DNA from: Lachnoclostridium sp. UBA903
GTDB taxonomy: Bacteria; Bacillota; Clostridia; Lachnospirales; Lachnospiraceae
Direction of reading: 5' to 3'
Assembly: GCA_002294045.1 (NCBI GenBank)
Contig: DBEP01000050.1
Coordinates: 32,409-79,756, forward strand
DNA length: 47,348 bases
The notes under the pieces were generated by a model. The model saw only the letters and a program-made list of their open reading frames with translations. It was not told where the DNA came from and did not search any database. This document shows positions 43,020 through 47,348 of the stretch, piece after piece. Numbering within the stretch: the first letter of the stretch is position 1; every line of letters begins with the position of its first letter. The position numbers and the translations under genes were made by a program.

Positions 43020-43477
43020 TTTCAAAATCCCTGCGATAAATTAACGCTATCGTGTCCCGGAGGAAAGTTGACAATTAATGGCAATCGTGATAACATGTTG
43101 TAAAAGGGTGCATAATACCAATTTCATGAGTGAAAAGACAAAGGCGTCGGGTTCAATGAGCTCGATGTCTTAGTTTTTATAAGCGGGAAAAGTTTCTGAT
43201 TTGTATAGATTTCTTTTGTTTCAATCCCTTTACTAAATAAATTACGTGCCGGTAACGCCGTTTGAAAAATTTTATATAGCATGTATAAAAAAAATAATAC
43301 CTGAATACATATAGACTTATAGAGTTTTAAAAAGTATGTCTCTATATCGCAGCACATAGATAGTTTTATCATAATTTAGGGGAATTTAAAGATGAATGCT
43401 CAATATATGGGAAGGGAGGTCTAAGCAATCAAGGGCAGATTTCTTTAAAATATAAAATGAGATAGGAGTGAATAAAA
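43020..43477 (+). terminator. Geneless stretch with a terminator at about 43135-43178
   Basis: AAGACA (43135-43140) with TGTCTT (43166-43171) and an inner TCGGG/CTCGA stem form a hairpin followed by AGTTTTTAT, a likely end for the ABC/GntR operon. A TTGACA (43068-43073) with TAACAT 17 bases on (43091-43096) precedes it, so a short transcript of about 80 bases is possible. The rest, up to AGGAG before 43478, holds no gene. Confidence 0.5.
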
Positions 43478-46400
43478 ATGAATAAGGGAAAAGTAAGAAG
43501 AATATTTACTGTTTTATTATTTCTTATAATGGTTTTAAATTCAGTAACGGCTTTTGCAAAAAATAATTATGTTCCGCCTTTTTCTGCATTCAAGGAAGAT
43601 CAGCGCACGGAATCTTTGGACAAGATTGAGACTGATTTGATGGATTCCCTTTCGGATGGGGACTATGCGGAAGCTATCATTTATTTGACGAGACAGGTTG
43701 ACAGCATGGAGGTTGCCAGGGAGGCTGAAAGCAAGTTTTCATCCGCATTAACTCCCTATAAAACTAAAATTGAAGTAAGAAAAGAAGTAATTAATGCTTT
43801 AAAGGAAAATGCGGAGGATACACAGCAAAAATTATTAAAGTACTTAATCCAGGAAGAAGAAAAAGGAAATATTGCGGAATATAAGCCATATTACATAATA
43901 AATGCAGTATATGTAAAGGCAAAAAAAGAGGTAATTGAAAATATTTCCTACATGAAGGAAGTAGAGAAAATATATGAAAATAAAATTGTGAAATTGGATG
44001 AGCCTGAAATTATGGCCGGGGAAATTCAGGCAAATGAAGATGGAGTAGAATGGAATATCGAGAGAATAAAGGCCGACGAAGCATGGGACCTTGGAGTGGA
44101 TGGAACGGGAGTTGTAGTAGGAATTATAGATACGGGAGCAACCTGGACGCATCCGGCACTTCAGGCAAAATGGAGAGGATATAACCCGAATAATGCCGGC
44201 AATCCGAATTCCGCAGGGAACTGGTTGGATCTTATAGACGGAAGTACGTTGCCGGTTGATGAACCAAGTATTCCCCATGGAACTCATGTCCTGGGGACCA
44301 TATTAGGCCAGGAGCCTGACGGTAGCAATAAAGTAGGCGCGGCACCGGGAGCAAAATGGATAGCAGCCAAAGCTTTTACTCCTGACGGAGGCTACGATGA
44401 TGATATATTGGCAGCGGCAGAGTGGATGCTTGCACCAGGCGGGGACCCGTCCGCAGCACCGGATATCATAAACAATTCATGGGGCGGGGCATCAGGATTA
44501 GATGAGTGGTTCAGAACTATGGTAACAGCGTGGAGAGCAGCCGGAATTCTTCCGGTATTTTCATCAGGCAATGAACGGACCGGCTCAGCACCTGCAGGGT
44601 CGGTCAGTGCTCCTGCAAATTATCCCGAAAGCTTTGCCGTAGGGGCAATCGACTCCAATAACCGCATAGCTTCTTTTTCAAGAAGAGGCCCTGGGCCGTA
44701 TGGTAATATAAAACCGGAAGTTACGGCTCCCGGGGTAAACATCCGTTCATCTGTGCCGGGAGGATATGAAAGCGGATGGAGCGGAACAAGTATGTCGGCC
44801 CCGGCGGTTGCAGGAACAGCGGCATTAATATTATCAGCAAACAATTCACTCTCCATAGAAGAAGTTGAAGAATTGCTGAAGAGTACGGCAGTACCATTGG
44901 AAGATACCAATAACTCAGGATATCCTAATAATGGCTATGGCTACGGACTTATTGATGCGTTTGAAGCGGTATCAAGAGTAGCGGGCGATACAGGAACCAT
45001 AGAAGGAAAGGTATTAACAGACGGAGAAGATCTGGAATATCCTGTAATCGTCCACGAACAGGAAATATTTGAAACCTATTTAGGTTCCGATATACCGGTA
45101 AATGCAGAAGTTTCAGATGACATTTCTATTGTGGATACGGAATTGCTGGTAAAGGTAACCGGAAAATCCTATTGGATAACCTTACCCATGTCAAGAACAT
45201 CAGGAGATTATAAAAGCGGTATATATACCGGAACCATAACCGGTGACATAGTAGAACAGCCCGGATTTTCGTATAAGATAAAAGTACGGGATTATGACGG
45301 AAATATAACAGCTACGGAAGAATACAACATAGAGGTTAAATTTGGAGTCGTCCCTGATGATTATATAACAGATTTTGAAACTTATCCGGTAGGCTGGATA
45401 TTAGACGGAGAGTGGCAGTGGGGTGAACCTGCGGAAGGTGTAGGACCGGTACCTGCCAGCGGAACGAAGCTTATCGGAACGAACCTGAGCGGAAATTATT
45501 CCAGCAACGGAGATAATATTTTGGTATCGGTACCACTGGACTTAAGAAATTCAGAGTTGGATTTTGCGCAGTTTCAAATTAATCATTGGTACGATATGGA
45601 AAACAATTATGACAAAGGATTTGTATATGTAACCAATAATTACGGTGAAACATGGAATCAGGCAGGACCTGTCTACACAGGTTCACAAACTGAGTGGAAG
45701 AAAATTATTATAAATTTAAATGAATATATAGGGTCGCCCGAACCTGTTTTTATTGCTTTCAGACTGACTACGGACGGCAATGTGCAAAAAGCCGGATGGT
45801 ATCTGGATGATGCCAGGTTTATAGCCAGCGATAATATACCTCCGTCTGTGCCCGCCAATCTAAACGGCAGAATTATATTTAGTACGGTTGCATTAAAATG
45901 GGATGCCGTATCTGATGATGACATACAGGGATATAAAGTTTACCGTTCCGATTTAAAGGATGGAGAATATGTACTTATAGGAGAAATTACCGGTACTTAC
46001 TTTGGAGATAAAGAAATTTTACCGGAAAATACATATTATTACAAAGTATCATCCTATGATTATGCGGGAAACGAAAGTGAATTAACACCTGCATTGACCT
46101 TAGAAGTACCTGCATTGGGAGAAGCTGTGTTTTGGGCTGATTTTGAGAATGATAACGGAAACTTTACAACAGGCGGAACAAACAATTCATGGGAATGGGG
46201 AATAGTTACCTCAGGCCCGGGAGCAGGATTCTACGGTGAAAAGGTTTGGGCTACAAGCCTTACGGGAAATTATCTCAGCAGCAGCAACTGCTGGATTGAA
46301 TCTCCTGAAATTCAGCTGCCTGCAGATGAAAACAGCTTATTAACAGTTGGCCAGTGGTATGAATTGGAGAACAGGTATGACAAGGGATATATTCAAATAT

Positions 46401-47348
46401 CACAGAAGAACGAAGAAGGCTGGTCTGACTGGGCGGATATTGCTCCCGGAGGCTATATAACAGGAGCGGGAGCGGAATGGACGGATCTGGAAATTCCATT
46501 GGAAGCATTCTATGCAGGGCAAACGGTTAAAATCAGATTTCTGTTAACTTCCGACAGTACGGTTGTTAAAACAGGCTGGTATATAGATTATGTTCTGATT
46601 AATACGGCTGAAGGCGTACAGGAAATAGAGCGGAAGGATAATGGAACATTAGATATTGATATTGACGTGGCTGTTCAAAAGAAGGAAGCGCCGGTAAAAC
46701 CGTTGAATCTTAATTTGAAGGCAAAACAGTCGGCTGGAAATGTAAAATATGAAACGGTAAGTGATAACGACGTTCAATCCATTTCTCTCGTAACGACAGG
46801 AATACCGGTTGACGCCGTAGTAACTGTTCTTGAAACAGGAAGAAGTGCGAGGACGAATCCTGCGGACGGAAGATTCCAATTGAAACACGCTGTGAATGAT
46901 GGAGACGATACCTGGACATTAAGGGCGGAAGCTTATGGATTCTATCCTGCGGAGGCAAAGGTTCATTTGGAACAGGACCAGATTGCTAAAAAGAACCTGA
47001 TTCTGGAAGAAATGCCCAAAGGAACGATATCAGGAAAAATTGCAGACAGGTATTCGAAAGAACCGGCAGCATATGCAACAATAAGAGTAAAAGAGGATTC
47101 CAGGATACCGGTTGTTACTGCGGATGAAAATGGTGAATTTGTAATACCAAACGTATATGAAGGAGATTACACCCTGAAAGTATTGGCTGACGGATTCGAA
47201 GGAGGAGAAGCAAGTGTAACGGTAACAGGGAATGAAACTACGGAGATAGAGATACTGCTGAAGAGATTTGTAGGCTATGAAGAAGAAATCGTCTATGATG
47301 ACGGAACAGGGGAGAACGCGCTTGTATTGAATTCGGCAGGCAACGGGC
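43478..47348 (+). CDS. Secreted subtilase, bacillopeptidase F-like (3' end outside window)
   Basis: An open frame of at least 1290 codons runs off the window edge. Signal peptide to about residue 27 (AFA), then a propeptide (about 28-170). The S8 catalytic domain has D218 (IIDTGATWTHP), H267 (HGTHVLGT), the oxyanion Asn in NNSWGG and S438 (GTSMSAPAVAG); the DEAWDLG and WMLAPGG stretches match bacillopeptidase F. Downstream come two jelly-roll-like segments of similar sequence (GEWQWGEP...GWYLDDARF and NSWEWGIV...GWYIDYVLI), separated by a fibronectin type III domain (PANLNGRI...YYYKVSSYD). At least one carboxypeptidase-regulatory-like domain (GTISGKIADRY) follows. It would degrade protein at or outside the cell surface. 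AGGAG lies 10 bases upstream of the ATG. Anchor signals, if any, are beyond the window. Confidence 0.93.
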   Translation, partial: MNKGKVRRIFTVLLFLIMVLNSVTAFAKNNYVPPFSAFKEDQRTESLDKIETDLMDSLSDGDYAEAIIYLTRQVDSMEVAREAESKFSSALTPYKTKIEVRKEVINALKENAEDTQQKLLKYLIQEEEKGNIAEYKPYYIINAVYVKAKKEVIENISYMKEVEKIYENKIVKLDEPEIMAGEIQANEDGVEWNIERIKADEAWDLGVDGTGVVVGIIDTGATWTHPALQAKWRGYNPNNAGNPNSAGNWLDLIDGSTLPVDEPSIPHGTHVLGTILGQEPDGSNKVGAAPGAKWIAAKAFTPDGGYDDDILAAAEWMLAPGGDPSAAPDIINNSWGGASGLDEWFRTMVTAWRAAGILPVFSSGNERTGSAPAGSVSAPANYPESFAVGAIDSNNRIASFSRRGPGPYGNIKPEVTAPGVNIRSSVPGGYESGWSGTSMSAPAVAGTAALILSANNSLSIEEVEELLKSTAVPLEDTNNSGYPNNGYGYGLIDAFEAVSRVAGDTGTIEGKVLTDGEDLEYPVIVHEQEIFETYLGSDIPVNAEVSDDISIVDTELLVKVTGKSYWITLPMSRTSGDYKSGIYTGTITGDIVEQPGFSYKIKVRDYDGNITATEEYNIEVKFGVVPDDYITDFETYPVGWILDGEWQWGEPAEGVGPVPASGTKLIGTNLSGNYSSNGDNILVSVPLDLRNSELDFAQFQINHWYDMENNYDKGFVYVTNNYGETWNQAGPVYTGSQTEWKKIIINLNEYIGSPEPVFIAFRLTTDGNVQKAGWYLDDARFIASDNIPPSVPANLNGRIIFSTVALKWDAVSDDDIQGYKVYRSDLKDGEYVLIGEITGTYFGDKEILPENTYYYKVSSYDYAGNESELTPALTLEVPALGEAVFWADFENDNGNFTTGGTNNSWEWGIVTSGPGAGFYGEKVWATSLTGNYLSSSNCWIESPEIQLPADENSLLTVGQWYELENRYDKGYIQISQKNEEGWSDWADIAPGGYITGAGAEWTDLEIPLEAFYAGQTVKIRFLLTSDSTVVKTGWYIDYVLINTAEGVQEIERKDNGTLDIDIDVAVQKKEAPVKPLNLNLKAKQSAGNVKYETVSDNDVQSISLVTTGIPVDAVVTVLETGRSARTNPADGRFQLKHAVNDGDDTWTLRAEAYGFYPAEAKVHLEQDQIAKKNLILEEMPKGTISGKIADRYSKEPAAYATIRVKEDSRIPVVTADENGEFVIPNVYEGDYTLKVLADGFEGGEASVTVTGNETTEIEILLKRFVGYEEEIVYDDGTGENALVLNSAGNG

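Noticed and set aside
43068..43173. Short frames after the GntR gene (an 11-codon TTG start and a 31-codon ATG start)
   Set aside because: Their ribosome sites are absent or badly spaced, and the region is better explained as a terminator hairpin.

Overview
The window looks like a chromosomal segment of a low-to-moderate GC, anaerobic, plant-polysaccharide-degrading Firmicute, most likely of the Lachnospiraceae/Clostridia. The basis is strong AGGAGG ribosome binding sites, a GH9 cellulase and a PL9 pectate lyase with Pro-Thr linkers, many sugar ABC and PTS genes, lipoprotein boxes, and no obvious respiratory genes. Assignment to a genus is not possible from the sequence alone. No rRNA, tRNA, CRISPR array, intact transposase or phage gene was seen.

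Layout. (1) 1-5.3 kb: a secreted GxGYxYP-domain protein and a cytoplasmic GH78 alpha-L-rhamnosidase. (2) 5.4-6.4 kb: asparagine synthetase AsnA. (3) 6.9-11.7 kb: an OmpR-type response regulator, a membrane histidine kinase, a propeller lipoprotein and a DUF4846 lipoprotein. (4) 11.8-16.2 kb: RpiR regulator, beta-glucoside PTS EIIBCA and GH1 6-phospho-beta-glucosidase. (5) 16.4-24.9 kb: a pectin module with a PL9 lyase, a GntR/LacI hybrid regulator divergent from a YteP/YtcP/YtcQ-type ABC importer, and a secreted beta-propeller protein of unknown specificity. (6) 25.3-30.6 kb: an MBL-fold hydrolase, then a visibly G+C-richer TetR-MFS-PEP-utilizing (rifampin phosphotransferase-like) operon on the minus strand, with an almost ideal promoter carrying two operator palindromes. 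(7) 31-35.2 kb: GH9 cellulase, a CutA/NIF3-like small protein, a DUF3006-like gene broken by a palindromic element, and MsrB. (8) 35.5-43.0 kb: a GHL6-type glycosidase divergent from an operon of a Cys/Met-type PLP enzyme, a sugar ABC importer (binding protein and two permeases) and a FadR-type GntR regulator. (9) 43.5 kb to the edge: a large bacillopeptidase F-like subtilase, truncated by the window.

How it works together. Secreted enzymes (GH9, PL9, GxGYxYP protein, propeller protein, subtilase) would break down plant cell wall polymer and protein outside the cell. Two ABC importers that lack their own ATPase genes and one PTS would bring oligomers in, and GH78, GH1 and possibly the GHL6 protein would finish them inside. 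Each uptake module carries its own regulator.

The most unusual signal is a set of three types of short palindromic, MITE-like elements in seven copies. Four share GGGGCTGTTGCAAAA-type ends and lie just 3' of genes. Two share GRGCGTGTYTGAAAA ends: one has rebuilt the junction between a response regulator and its kinase, the other has split a small gene. One is a 166-bp CTAG-ended element. The other candidates for undescribed biology are the propeller protein at 23.3 kb, the PLP-enzyme/GHL6/ABC locus at 35.5-43 kb, and the efflux plus antibiotic-phosphotransferase-like operon.
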